Under the pieces are notes generated by a model. It was not told the origin of the DNA, did not search any database, and worked only from the letters and a program-made list of their open reading frames with translations. A DNA stretch of 64,000 nucleotides from Linyphia triangularis (taxonomy: Eukaryota; Arthropoda; Arachnida; Araneae; Linyphiidae). Numbering within the stretch: position 1 is the stretch's first letter; every line of letters begins with the position of its first letter. The translations under genes were made by a program, and so were the position numbers. Shown here piece by piece: positions 12,780 through 22,308 of the stretch. The DNA is taken from the NCBI GenBank assembly GCA_963978545.1, contig OZ021732.1:51317214-51381213 (forward strand). The letters run 5' to 3'.

Positions 12780-15455
12780 ACCATCAAAAGTGTTTTTAGT
12801 AAGCATTTAAAAAGTATATTTCCGCCCTGATACGCGAAATCGCGATCGTGCATCAGTTATTGTTGCAATTATTAATTTTGTCTAAAGTATATTGCTTCAG
12901 TTTAAAAAAAAAACTTAGTTTAAAAAATACCCTTTGGATTTTAAAAATTCCCCTTAAAATTTAGAGAGGGGGTGAAAATACACTTTGGAAATATTTGACT
13001 GGCGAACACTGAATGCACTTGATAATTATGTGCATATAAACAATGGGTTTCACCCTTCTGTTCATTTTTACATGTCTGAGGGCAGAGGGGTATGCTTCCA
13101 ACCCATTTCTGACGCAGTGTAGCTCAAGCAAAAATGGATCAGTTCATAGGTGAGGGAAGGGCTAGCGCCAACTTGAAAATTCATCCACCGCCCTCTGAAG
13201 TAACCCAGGCTGAGCCTAGACACAAGTCTAATTCGTTACTGTACAATTCAGCTAAGTAAAATAACTTGTCTTGGAAATTCTATATATTATTCTGCCCCAA
13301 TGAGTTTTAAATACAGGTAATATTTTATAGTGATGATTACATCACTTTTAGATGCACTATTTGAAAAATAAAAAGTGAATGAGCAGTTTTGAAAGGAGAA
13401 AATTAAATACGACAAATTAAAGCTTGTGTTATTCAATCATTTGACGTTTATTTTGCTCTTCCGTAATTTAATATCGTTTACTGCTGCTCAAACATTTAAT
13501 GAAGTTTTTTTTTTCCTTTCTTTCATAGGAGAAGCACTTGTACAAAGATTTCACTCCTGCCAGGCTGCGGTGACTGATGGTCTTGCTTCGATTGTTGGGC
13601 TGCCTAGTAGTTTTCCAGGATTTCTCACATTAGAGACATAACTACTGAAGTTTCTCCTTGAAAGACCTTCTGGAAGGCATTCCCATTTGAAAATGTGAAT
13701 TTTCAAGGAATGCTTTGGCGCACTAGTCTTTGTGAAACTATTGCAACAAGAAAAATTCAATTCAATTTTATTATTTCAATGTCATTCAACCGGCTTGGAT
13801 GCCATTGAAATAAGAAAACAGAAAAACTAGGGGTGTGGAACATCGCACAACTTTCAATTACACTATATTACTGATGTGGATTTGTGTCATTTATCGTTTT
13901 TATATTTCCATCATTCGCTTAGAAAAAATGGCCAATTTTTACGATAATTCTTATATGGGTCTTTAAAAAAAATCGCTATATGGTGCTTTTGGAGATATAC
14001 TTTTCGATAATTCTTATAAGTGAAACTGAGAAGAGGAGAAAAAACGATAGTTTATAAGTTATGTTCAAGCAAAGAGGCTCTGTGTTGAAAGCATTCATTT
14101 TTCAACTTTTTACGCCATTAAACCATTTTCACGGAAATTTCGTAGGTGGGGATGTTTAGAACACCTTAAGAGGCATTACCACAGCGATTTTGTTCAAAAT
14201 CTGTAGGGCCATTTTTTAGTAATCATTGAAAAACATGATTTTTTCATTGGCAGCTATCTTATGCGCATGCACGATTTTGACGAAAACCTTAATGGCAAGT
14301 CCCATGGCTACCATCTACCCGCTCACCAAATTTGAACATCGTAGGTCAATTTGTTCGGGAGTTATGCTGAATACAGAAATTTAAGTTTAAGTAATCTGTG
14401 CAATTTTCAATTTATGTGTATAATAAAGATATTTAATTATTCAAGTTCTATCAAAGATTGTTTTAATAATTTATTTTCAACTAGCTGCGTCTAAGATAAA
14501 GGTGAGCCGACGCTTCGGACATTTCTTGTTTAAAGGTTGGCAGGGCTCCCACTCACTCAGAAAGATTTGGAGCAGGAAAAATGCTTTTCGGAGCAGGTAA
14601 AAGCAAGTTTAGTAACCGGGAAAATGCACTTTGTAGCATGTAAAAGCAACTTTTGTAGGGGGGAAAAAAACTAGCAGAAAAACAAATTTTGTAGCAGAAA
14701 AATAAATTTTGCAGTAGAAAACATAAATTTTGAAGCAGATTTTTTTTAGCAAGATAACAAACTTTGTCAAAGGAGAAGCACATTCAATAGAACGTCTATT
14801 TTTTAATGAAAATGTCATTCTAGAAGTTAAGTAGTTACTTTCTTAGTAGGAGACTTGAAAAATAATTGTTTAAAAATGAGCATATATAGCCTTTAAATAT
14901 TCTGATAACCAAACCATGGTATACAACACTTATAATACTGCAATTAAAAGCAAATTATTGTCACATGTAATATTTTAGCAAGCTGCATTACTTAAAATTC
15001 TAAAAATTATTTTGACTTATAAAACTAATCGTTCTGACTACTAAATAATACATATGTTGTTAGATTAAAGTGAACTAGTATTAATAAAAACCTTAAAATT
15101 CACAAATTAACTTGCATAATATTTTTATCCAATTATAACATGAGTTGCAATTTTTAGACTAGTTATAGTTTATAACTACAGTTATAAACATACAACTCTC
15201 ACATTTGCAAATACACAAAACTTAATTTTTTAGATTGATTTAAGTTATTTAAAATAATTAATGTAAAGTAAAACAGCTGAAAAGCAAGGTAAACAGACAT
15301 ACATTTCTTTTTCATAACAACTTCAAACAATTATGATATTGAGAATCACTAGCAATGTTAATTAAATCCAGTTTCCTAAATATTTAAGCTAGATATACTA
15401 AGTACTCAAAAAATTGCTCAACTTTTAAAATTTAAACTATTATTTATATCTTTTT
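12780..15455. other. Non-coding region
   Basis: No supportable gene. It contains a degenerate array of (GAGCAGGAAAA)-like units at about 14560-14750, which creates false leftward frames, and a diverged dispersed repeat at 14230-14395. A possible splice-acceptor-like TTTCTTTCATAG occurs near 13527 before a ~115-base open stretch, but nothing supports a gene. Confidence 0.5.
14230..14395 (+). repeat. Dispersed repeat, copy 1
   Basis: It shares ACATGATTTTTT, GCAAGATTTTGA/GCACGATTTTGA, GAAAACC, CATCGTAGGTCAATTTGTTC and a following AGTTATG-like tail with 63013-63165 in the same order and orientation. The copies are clearly diverged. The family is unknown. Confidence 0.5.
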
Positions 15456-15623
15456 GGCGTCCACTATTGCTGAGCAGAGCAGAGCGGACTAGAGCCAATT
15501 GCAAGGCTGCCAATTTCTATTGTAGCACGAGCCTCGTGCTAAAATGAACGTTGCCAGCTTTGTAATTGGATCTAATCTAATCCATTCAGCTCTGCTCTGC
15601 ATTGCTCAGCGATAGTGGACGCC
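15456..15623. mobile_element. Palindromic MITE, copy 1
   Basis: This 168 bp segment is almost entirely self-complementary. It begins GGCGTCCACTATTGCTGAGC and ends with the near reverse complement GCTCAGCGATAGTGGACGCC, and it would fold into a long hairpin. It has no coding capacity. It lies ten bases from a second copy. Confidence 0.8.
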
Positions 15624-15633
15624 TTTAAAGCTT

Positions 15634-15796
15634 GGCGTCCACTATTGCTAAGCAGATCAGAGCGGAGTGGATTAGAGCCAATTACAAGGCTGCCAATGTC
15701 TACTATAGCACGAGCCTCGAGCTACAATGGACGTTGACAGCCTTGTAATTGGCTCTAATCCACTCCGCTCTGATCTGCTGAGCGATAGTGGACGCC
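15634..15796. mobile_element. Palindromic MITE, copy 2
   Basis: This is a second copy of the hairpin element, 163 bp, with the same GGCGTCCACTATTGC termini and a slightly more perfect palindrome. The symmetry extends into the flanks (TTAAAGCTT left, AAGCTTTAA right), so the element or its target is itself palindromic. Confidence 0.8.
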
Positions 15797-15956
15797 AAGC
15801 TTTAAGCTTGTTTGATAATATAAAAAGTAAGAAATAATTTTACATACAATTGCAGTTAAAGTTATAATTTTACACATGAATTAAGCAGTAAAATGGCAAA
15901 TGGGACCAATAATTTTCAGGTTCTAGATCATGTAATATTTTAGTCATTCTACATCA

Positions 15957-16850
15957 AATCAATTAAAAGGGAACAACGAAATCGAACAGAGATATCACTA
16001 ATCACTGACATAGCAGCTATAATACCAGCGATACCCGAGACAAATCAATTAAAAGGGAACAACGAAATCGAACAGAGATATCACTAATCACTGACATAGC
16101 AGCTATAATACCAGCGATACCCGAGACGAATGTTACCAAATCGGCGTCGCAAATCTCGACAATAGCTGCTATTACGTTACCATAGACCTTGGAAAAAACG
16201 AATATAACACCAACGTAAATATCAAGAATAGCACCCTCTATACCATCGCAATCTCGGTAATATCGGAGCAAAATCCAAGAAATATCGTACTTTTTTAAAT
16301 CACCAAACAGCGTCACAAATCTCGGCAATAGTTGCTATTACATTACCATAGACCTTGGAAAAAACGAATATAACACCAACGTAAATATCGGGGATAGCAC
16401 CCACCATACTATTGCAATCTCGGTAATATCGGCGTAAAATCCTAGGAATATCGTATTTTTTTAAGTCACCAAACAGCTTCGCAAATCTCGGCAGTAGCTG
16501 CTATTACATCAATGTAAACCTCAGCGAAAATGACTACTACACTTACGTAAATATTAGCGATAGTGCTTACAATACCGTCGAAAATCTAGACAAAGGGTAT
16601 TACGTAAGTTGAAGACTCAGCTGAAATGACCATCGCAAAAACGTACATATCGGCACAAATGTCGGTAATATTGACATTTTCTCGGTAATGTTCGAGCAAG
16701 ATTCGGTAATATCGGATGTTACAAAAGCGCAGCACTCTTCGAAATGACCGTCACTCCAACGAAAATATCAGCAATAGCGCCGAATAAACCCGAGAAAATC
16801 TCAACAACAGCGCCAATATATCGGTGAGACTCGACGAAAATGACCACCAC
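15957..16850. repeat. Degenerate satellite, left of the Polinton
   Basis: An 85-base segment is repeated head to tail at the left edge (about 15957-16127). It is followed by ~166 bp units marked by CGTCGCAAAT at 16145, CGTCACAAAT at 16311 and CTTCGCAAAT at 16477, decaying to the right. The same sequence type resumes immediately after the Polinton at 30989. The minus-strand frames across it are repeat artefacts. Confidence 0.75.
16845..16850. other. Polinton target-site duplication, left copy
   Basis: CACCAC directly precedes the AGTAGTTAG terminus and is repeated directly after the CTAACTACT terminus at 30989-30994. Six bases is the duplication length known for Polinton/Maverick integration. 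Confidence 0.9.
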
Positions 16851-17385
16851 AGTAGTTAGAAAATAGGGCTCCGAAGCCATGGCGGTATGCGGTATGGTAT
16901 GGTATGGTATGGGGGCGTGACCGGAAGGGGGCGTGATCGGATATGACGTCACAGGAAGTGACATCACAGGATATGCCGTCACCGGAAGTGGAGTTGAGTT
17001 GTTCCCCTCCTGCTGCTGCTTTAGTTTCGTTATAAGCTGTTTGTGTATGACGTCACAATAGGTATGACGTCATAATGTGTTTTATATCAAAGTTTTGAGC
17101 GATGGCAACACTTTTTAGTTTCGGTTTATCTAGCAGACGGAGTTGAGTTGTTCTAGGACTGCTTGTAAATGAATAAGTTAGAGTGATAGGTTTTTATTGC
17201 GTGACGTCACAGTAGGTATGACGTCATAATGTGTTTTATATCAAAGTTTTGAGCGATGGCAACACTTTTTAGTTTCAATTTACCTTTAAGATGGAGCTGA
17301 ATTGTTCTAGGGCTGCTTCTTAGCGAATAAGTTAAGAGTGATAGATATTTTTACTAGTGACGTCACAGTAGATATGTCGTCATGA
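16851..17385 (+). repeat. Polinton left terminal inverted repeat
   Basis: Its outermost ~290 bases match the right end inverted almost exactly. It includes a short GGTATGGTAT tandem and about three ~153 bp units with paired TGACGTCA palindromes (16944, 17048, 17064, 17202, 17219, 17358). The right end has about two units, so the two repeats differ in copy number. Confidence 0.85.
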
Positions 17386-17634
17386 ATTACTTTATGTTAG
17401 AGATCGGAAAAATACTTGCTTGCGATTGGTCGGTTTTTAGACACATCACCAAATACTCTCTTCTCATTGGTTGAAATGTGTCACGTGATTTCATTGGCTA
17501 TACAGTTTATGGTGCTTTGAAAGATTATTTGAAATTGTAAATAAAAATTATTCAATGGAAATATGTGTGTGTGATTTTCTTATGTGAAATAATAATAAAA
17601 AAAAAAAATGTTAAAGCAATATCACTTTATTGAA
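17386..17634. other. Spacer inside the Polinton left end
   Basis: Contains GATTGGTCGG, CATTGGTTGAAA and TTCATTGGC (CCAAT-type motifs) and an AATAAA-like tract on the plus strand. No gene. Confidence 0.5.
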
Positions 17635-18302
17635 TCATAAATTTTCCCACTTTTTAGGTGGTTTTACATTTCGTCTCAACTTTGTTTGGACAATTTTTAC
17701 AGGTGACTTTAGCAACTTCCTATTTCCGATAAACTGCTTCGGAACATTTAAATCTTTCAAAACAGTATTAAATAAACTTTTCCGTGATACATTACTTTTG
17801 GTACTGTACATATAATCGAAAAAGTCGACAATGTTAGAGTTTGGTATTTTTTCTCCGTGAATGGAGATTTGACCCTTGGAATTCCATGATAAGATATCAG
17901 GTTGATTCTTGATGAGAGCAAGTGTATTTTCAGCTTTTCTTCGCATGGGTTTAGAAAGTGATGCTAATATAAGTTCTTGATAATTATCATCTTTTTGAAG
18001 TTTCTTTATTTCTTCTACTTTCACAGATTCTTCAACTTTCCTCTTATCTTCTATTTTCTCCACTTCTTCTTCTCTTCAGCTGTCTTACTACTTTGTTCAT
18101 TCGGACGTGAATTATTAAATTCTTGCAGATTTAAACTTTTCTTCAACAGTTCATGATAGAGGACCAATTTTTCATGATCAGGTAAGTCACTATGTAAAAT
18201 TTGTATCATTGCCTTATCAAGCTCACTAAGCCTTTTATTGGAAACAGTATGTTTTGTCACCAATTCTTCGGGTATAAGAGCAAACTTCTTAATTTGAGCC
18301 AT
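17635..18302 (-). pseudogene. Small Polinton protein, frame-broken (GSNI-type)
   Basis: Two overlapping minus-strand frames form one gene. The first 83 codons start with ATG at 18302 and stop at 18051. The continuation begins without an ATG at 18063 and runs 142 codons to 17635. The switch falls in a purine-rich GAAG repeat, a typical indel site. The N-terminal half has a charged linker; the C-terminal half has NSNIVDFFDYMYS and VLKDLNVPKQFI. From memory of Polinton gene sets, many cnidarian and arthropod elements have a protein with this arrangement; its function is unknown. The start overlaps the preceding gene by 14 bases. A programmed frameshift is possible, but a simple indel is likelier. 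A decayed homologue lies at 6091-6500. Confidence 0.65.
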
Positions 18303-18618
18303 GAAATAATGTAGTTAAAACACTCAAGGCTGCAGGAATAAGTATGTTGAGGAAACCTCCTTTCTGTAAAATGACTTGACGTTTTTTCGGTAAAGACACT
18401 TTACGATTACTTAAATGACGCAATATCTTCTTATGTTTAGAGAGCTTTTTCTTCTGTCGTGCAGTCAATGGGATATTTCCATTCAATGTGTTAATGCAAC
18501 ATTCGCATATGGCTTTTATACAGTTCTTATTGAGTTTACTTAATAAAGTTTTTCGTAACCTTAAAGGACAAATTTGCAACAGTCGTAATTGATTGAGTTG
18601 CTCCTTCTTAAGCGTCAT
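18289..18618 (-). CDS. Small basic Polinton protein with hydrophobic tail
   Basis: 109 residues. It is lysine/arginine-rich in the middle (ARQKKKLSKHKKILRHL) and ends in a glycine-anchored hydrophobic segment (GGFLNILIPAALSVLTTLF). It has a cluster of cysteines (CECC) near residue 38. Polintons commonly carry a protein with this N-to-C layout and a GGFL motif; its role is not established. It might be a DNA-condensing or membrane-active virion component by analogy with basic core proteins, but that is a guess. It lies between the ATPase and the frame-broken small gene. Confidence 0.7.
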   Translation of the reverse strand: MTLKKEQLNQLRLLQICPLRLRKTLLSKLNKNCIKAICECCINTLNGNIPLTARQKKKLSKHKKILRHLSNRKVSLPKKRQVILQKGGFLNILIPAALSVLTTLFHGSN

Positions 18619-18660
18619 CTTGCTAAATGATACTTATCTTCAAAGTCATTCACTTTTATA

Positions 18661-19299
18661 TCATTTAAATTGATACACGATCTGTCTTTCAGTAGGTAAA
18701 ATTTTGGTACGTAATCGTAACTCTTCTGGTGTTTCGGCACGTAAATCTATAAATAAATAGGAATAGGGGTTTTTCGTTGCATCTTCAAAGACTTCTTGAA
18801 ATAACTTGACATGTCGAGGAAATAATTGTCTTCCTAGATGTGAAATTTGACTCACGTCTCGTCTATTTTTACACAGTACTAAATAGTGTGCATTCAATGT
18901 AATGTCACGCATTTCTTTCCCTTTGTAGAAAAAATTTTGTGTTATGAAGATAACACTCAGGTTTAAATGATGACTACCTTTTGTAAAAAGATCAGTTAAA
19001 TGACTGTTAGCATTTGACATTAAATCATCAATTACGAAGAGTGTATTCTCGCCCAAAAATTCTTTAAATGTCGTAGGTAGACCTTCTACAAATGTCACAT
19101 TATCAATTTCATCATATAAGGGTTGATGTATTCCATAAAACCAAACAATCTTATCGGGAACAATTGAAAACATCCCCTGTTTTTCACTTATCAAATCCCG
19201 CACAAAATAACTTTTACCGCATCCTGTTGGACCGGCGATTACCATCGTAAAAGGATGTTGCAACTTTGGAAATTCCATGTTGAATGAGAGACGAGACAT
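18661..19299 (-). CDS. DNA-packaging ATPase (FtsK/HerA, A32-like)
   Basis: 212 residues, intact. Walker A is GPTGCGKS at about residues 23-30 and Walker B is LFVIDDL near 87-93. The polar ITQNFF near 119-124 fits the sensor region of this family. This is the usual length and arrangement for Polinton ATPases, which are homologous to poxvirus A32-type genome-packaging motors; the expected job is pumping the linear genome into the capsid. It starts 25 bases after the protease stops, and 42 bases separate it from the next gene. Confidence 0.9.
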   Translation of the reverse strand: MSRLSFNMEFPKLQHPFTMVIAGPTGCGKSYFVRDLISEKQGMFSIVPDKIVWFYGIHQPLYDEIDNVTFVEGLPTTFKEFLGENTLFVIDDLMSNANSHLTDLFTKGSHHLNLSVIFITQNFFYKGKEMRDITLNAHYLVLCKNRRDVSQISHLGRQLFPRHVKLFQEVFEDATKNPYSYLFIDLRAETPEELRLRTKILPTERQIVYQFK

Positions 19300-19323
19300 A
19301 GTGCTACTGTTTAAATACTTTCT

Positions 19324-19800
19324 TTATTGATAAAATGGTGCTACAATTCTAAAGTGCTTGATTACAAAATGATGCACTTTGATATCATTACATATTTGAT
19401 TGGGTACAAAAGACAAGAGAATATCGTTCATAGAACGTCCATTACATTTAGAATATAAATAAAAAATACAATATTGTCCACACACGGAACTCGCATTCGA
19501 TTGAAGTATCATAGGATTAAACTCTACATGTCGATAACGCTTTACATAACTTGATATTCCTCCGGGAAAATAAGACGGTGGGTTTCCGAACGAATCAAAG
19601 AAGCATATTTCTGTAGGTGATTCTATATAAAAAGCCACCCAATGGGTACCTTCTTGATTGGACTTGTCAGTGTTGGCAATAAAACAGGCTGGAAAGTTTC
19701 GAACATATGTTGGTAATCGATCACTTGAGAAAACACCCAAGAATATATTCTTGGTTTTTGCATTTCCAGAAAGAATTCTAGTTATTTGTAGAGTATCCAT
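19324..19800 (-). CDS. Adenain-like cysteine protease (PRO)
   Basis: 158 residues, intact. The catalytic triad of the adenovirus-protease/Ulp1 fold is readable in order: His in GTHWVAF (about residue 53), Asp in FFDSFGNP (about 69) and Cys in SVCGQYC (about 107-110), with Gln in the same loop forming the oxyanion hole. In adenoviruses and, by inference, Polintons it matures capsid proteins. Its ATG overlaps by one base the TAA (19800-19802) that ends the shifted frame of the major capsid gene. Confidence 0.92.
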   Translation of the reverse strand: MDTLQITRILSGNAKTKNIFLGVFSSDRLPTYVRNFPACFIANTDKSNQEGTHWVAFYIESPTEICFFDSFGNPPSYFPGGISSYVKRYRHVEFNPMILQSNASSVCGQYCIFYLYSKCNGRSMNDILLSFVPNQICNDIKVHHFVIKHFRIVAPFYQ

Positions 19801-21106
19801 TAATTCGGAAAGTCACACACCACGTGACGTGATTTGGATATTTCAATCACGTTTTGAAACTCTGCATAAATGAGCACTGATAAAGTTTCCGTAATAGCCT
19901 CGGAAAATTTAATTTCCACACGTAAATTTCCTTGGTGTTGCAGATTAAAATGTTCTCCGTCGCAAAGATCAGGACTTAGATCAAATGCGTAAAGTACATG
20001 ACCTCTGGCATATTCTTCTTGAGATAAGTAAATCCCCTTATCACGATTAAATCCGGAAAATAAGCTATGATAAGCCCGAACGTAGTTGTTGGAATCAAAA
20101 TTAAGCTCTAAAGGCTTGCAGGGAACCGGTTGTCCATCTACATAAATAGATACAAATTTTCACTATGGTGAGAAAAGAGAAATGGGTTCTTTGAATATTG
20201 CCCATTCATTGCAGCATTTCCTAAACAGGTGAGAATGACACGTTTTGGCATGAGTCCAAGAAACACATTATCTTGTAAAAAGGACCAACTCCCTTTGGCA
20301 ATGCTATAAGTTTTGCAAATCACACGATCAATTGGATATTTGCACGATGTCTTCTCCAAAGCCTTAGCATGCCCAATAGCAACGGCAGGGCTAACCTTCA
20401 CTTTCCTTATAAATATAGAAGCATGCTCTAGAACTATCTTATAATCCCCATCCACTTTGGTTGAAATTAAGCAAAATGAGGATTTGCTGCGTATCATTTT
20501 AATTTTGATATCTACCAAGTTAACCATTAGACGATTTTGTTGAAAAATGTCACAGTGGAGTTGACCAATCATTTCTACGGTCTGGCTGTCTTTGATAAGA
20601 TTGTAACGCGTCTTCAATCCAGCATCAGCTTTCTCATCTATGGGGTCTATGATATCAGGTTGCGTATCTTTGTAGAATCCTTCACAGGTCAGCAAACTTT
20701 TCTTGGCATCTTCCCCATAGTTTAACAATGTCTCTATATAGGCTCTAAAAGGATAAGTGTTGCTTGCAGAAGAAATATTTCTCTCGTTTAAACTAACGTC
20801 TACTTGACTGAAAAGCGAATGTAGGAAAAGGTTGACGGGAGCAACTGGTTCCTTTTCTGGTAGTTTAGTTCCATCTGCTTTCATCAATTTCACTTTCACA
20901 TGCAGATAGGAAGCAGCTAAGTCCACATATTCTTCACTACTTCCTGATATTGAAAATTCAATCGGTCCACCATCTCGTACACTTGAAAGGGGATGAAATT
21001 CGACAAATTGTCCTTTTTCGATAACGGTCTGGGTTGGGGGAATTGAAAATAAATCTAATTCTGACTTGACGCAAGGAGCAGAGTCTTTGTAGATGAAGGA
21101 AGCCAT
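19800..21106 (-). pseudogene. Polinton major capsid protein (double jelly-roll), frameshifted
   Basis: The first frame starts at 21106 and runs 322 codons, opening with the LDLFSIPPTQT and FVEFHPLSS features typical of Polinton major capsid proteins, then PVNLFLHSLFSQVDVSLN and YIETLLNYG. It stops at 20138, but a different minus-strand frame immediately continues with family-like sequence (VDGQPVP, then YVRAYHSLFSG, then a typical LRVEIKF / AEFQNVIEI end) and stops at 19800-19802. A one-base-type frameshift near 20150-20160 therefore removes the second half of the C-terminal jelly roll. The family protein normally runs through this region. The start is fixed by a TAATG overlap with the upstream gene. 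Confidence 0.88.
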
Positions 21107-21528
21107 TAGGAGAAAATATCATGCGATGTGCACTTCTTCTTGGCTGAAGGTGGAATGATGGTTTTTTTCTTCTGCATACGCTTTTTATGTCTTTTTCCAC
21201 TACCAATCATAGTCTTGACTTTGGTGGCGGCTTTATCTGTTAACACATTTCCAGCTTCTTTGAGTCTTCGTTTGGCGGCCATTTTAAAATCTTGACCCTG
21301 AGAAACATCATTCATCAGGTTGACACCGCTGTGAAACATTTGTTTCCCAATAGCTTTAGCACCTGATTTCAGTAGCGGAGCTGCGGCACGAAAAAATGAT
21401 CTGAATAGACCTCCTAATCCATATCCTCTCTGATAAGAACTTCCTTGATAATAATTCAAGCCTTTTCCCGTCTGCTGCACATAATAATCTTCGAAAGATT
21501 TTTGACAACACTGGTAAGGGACATACAT
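21106..21528 (-). CDS. Basic glycine-rich Polinton virion-type protein
   Basis: 140 residues. The N-terminus has a GKGLNYYQG and QRGYGLGGLFRSFFR pattern, the middle is amphipathic (AAPLLKSGAKAIGKQ), and the C-terminus is very basic (GKRHKKRMQKKK). Polintons often have such a protein beside the capsid genes; similarity to adenoviral core or minor capsid precursors has been suggested in the literature as I recall it, not proven here. The glycine-rich N-terminus could include a protease cleavage site for the adenain-like enzyme (inference). It overlaps its neighbours by one base on both sides through TAATG. Confidence 0.7.
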   Translation of the reverse strand: MYVPYQCCQKSFEDYYVQQTGKGLNYYQGSSYQRGYGLGGLFRSFFRAAAPLLKSGAKAIGKQMFHSGVNLMNDVSQGQDFKMAAKRRLKEAGNVLTDKAATKVKTMIGSGKRHKKRMQKKKTIIPPSAKKKCTSHDIFS

Positions 21529-22295
21529 TATGAGAGAGACTTCTGACGAAAGTGTAACTTCACGTATGAGCGCCCACGTTCAAATGGCGTTAAACATCCC
21601 GAGTGCGTCCTTATAACGATTTCCAAAGTCTCAATCATTTTCCGGTTTACAGGTAAGTAGTGTGGTCTATCATACTGTTCACTAATCATCTCACCATCTT
21701 GTCCTCTCACTCTAACCACTCGAAGGAGAGGTGCTAAGACATCTCCCACAATTTGTGGTTCCACTATATCCGTATAAATCATCAATACGCGATAATGTGC
21801 AGAGGGGTCGGCTACGAATGGACCCACAACAGTTGCTTCTATACTTGCGTCAAACGAAGTTATTTCCATAGGTTCAAATCCAAGCATTTCAGCAAGTCCT
21901 TGATATAATATGAGTTTCGCATTATTTTTCACAGTTATCTGAACACGCTTAGTTACCTCATTATAACTTGTGACAATTTTATCATCATGTTCTTTCACAT
22001 AAATAGCCTTTAAAATATCAGGAACTGTCTCATAACAACCCGGAGGTAATCTTCTTCCTACCTCTAACTTTCCACTCGTCTCGAATCCAATTAAATTATT
22101 TTGATGATTCACATTATACCAAGTATGCGGATATAAAAACTCTACCGTTCCAACTTCCCATTCTCCTTTCAGTTCAATTGGTATGGGTAAGCGAGTAATA
22201 AAATGGGAAATTTTATTTTCAGGAAAATAGGACATGGAACTATCCGAGATGAGTGTTATGTAGAAACTCATGATAGCAAATGAGTCTTGCAACAT
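21528..22295 (-). CDS. Polinton minor capsid protein (single jelly-roll, penton-type)
   Basis: 255 residues from the first ATG; a second ATG eight codons in (MSFYITLISD) fits the family start better. The YPxNxISxFxTxLPxPxxL-like N-terminus is here SYFPENKISHFITRLPIPIEL, followed by WEVGTVEFLYPHTWYNV, then RVLMIYTDIVEPQIVGD and a conserved basic end. This matches the Polinton minor capsid (penton) family. It lies between integrase and the basic glycine-rich protein. Its stop overlaps the next ATG by one base (TAATG). Confidence 0.87.
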   Translation of the reverse strand: MLQDSFAIMSFYITLISDSSMSYFPENKISHFITRLPIPIELKGEWEVGTVEFLYPHTWYNVNHQNNLIGFETSGKLEVGRRLPPGCYETVPDILKAIYVKEHDDKIVTSYNEVTKRVQITVKNNAKLILYQGLAEMLGFEPMEITSFDASIEATVVGPFVADPSAHYRVLMIYTDIVEPQIVGDVLAPLLRVVRVRGQDGEMISEQYDRPHYLPVNRKMIETLEIVIRTHSGCLTPFERGRSYVKLHFRQKSLS

Positions 22296-22308
22296 GTGCT
22301 AGTAGTAT

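Noticed and set aside
13426..13760. Possible host exon after a TTTCTTTCATAG acceptor
   Set aside because: Short, no family recognised and no matching donor or neighbouring exon.
14553..14818. Cys/Phe-rich minus-strand frames
   Set aside because: Produced by a degenerate GAGCAGGAAAA-type repeat; composition follows the repeat.
16017..16982. Two minus-strand frames of 103 and 87 codons
   Set aside because: They lie in the degenerate satellite and the Polinton terminal repeat, change with the repeat unit and have no motifs.
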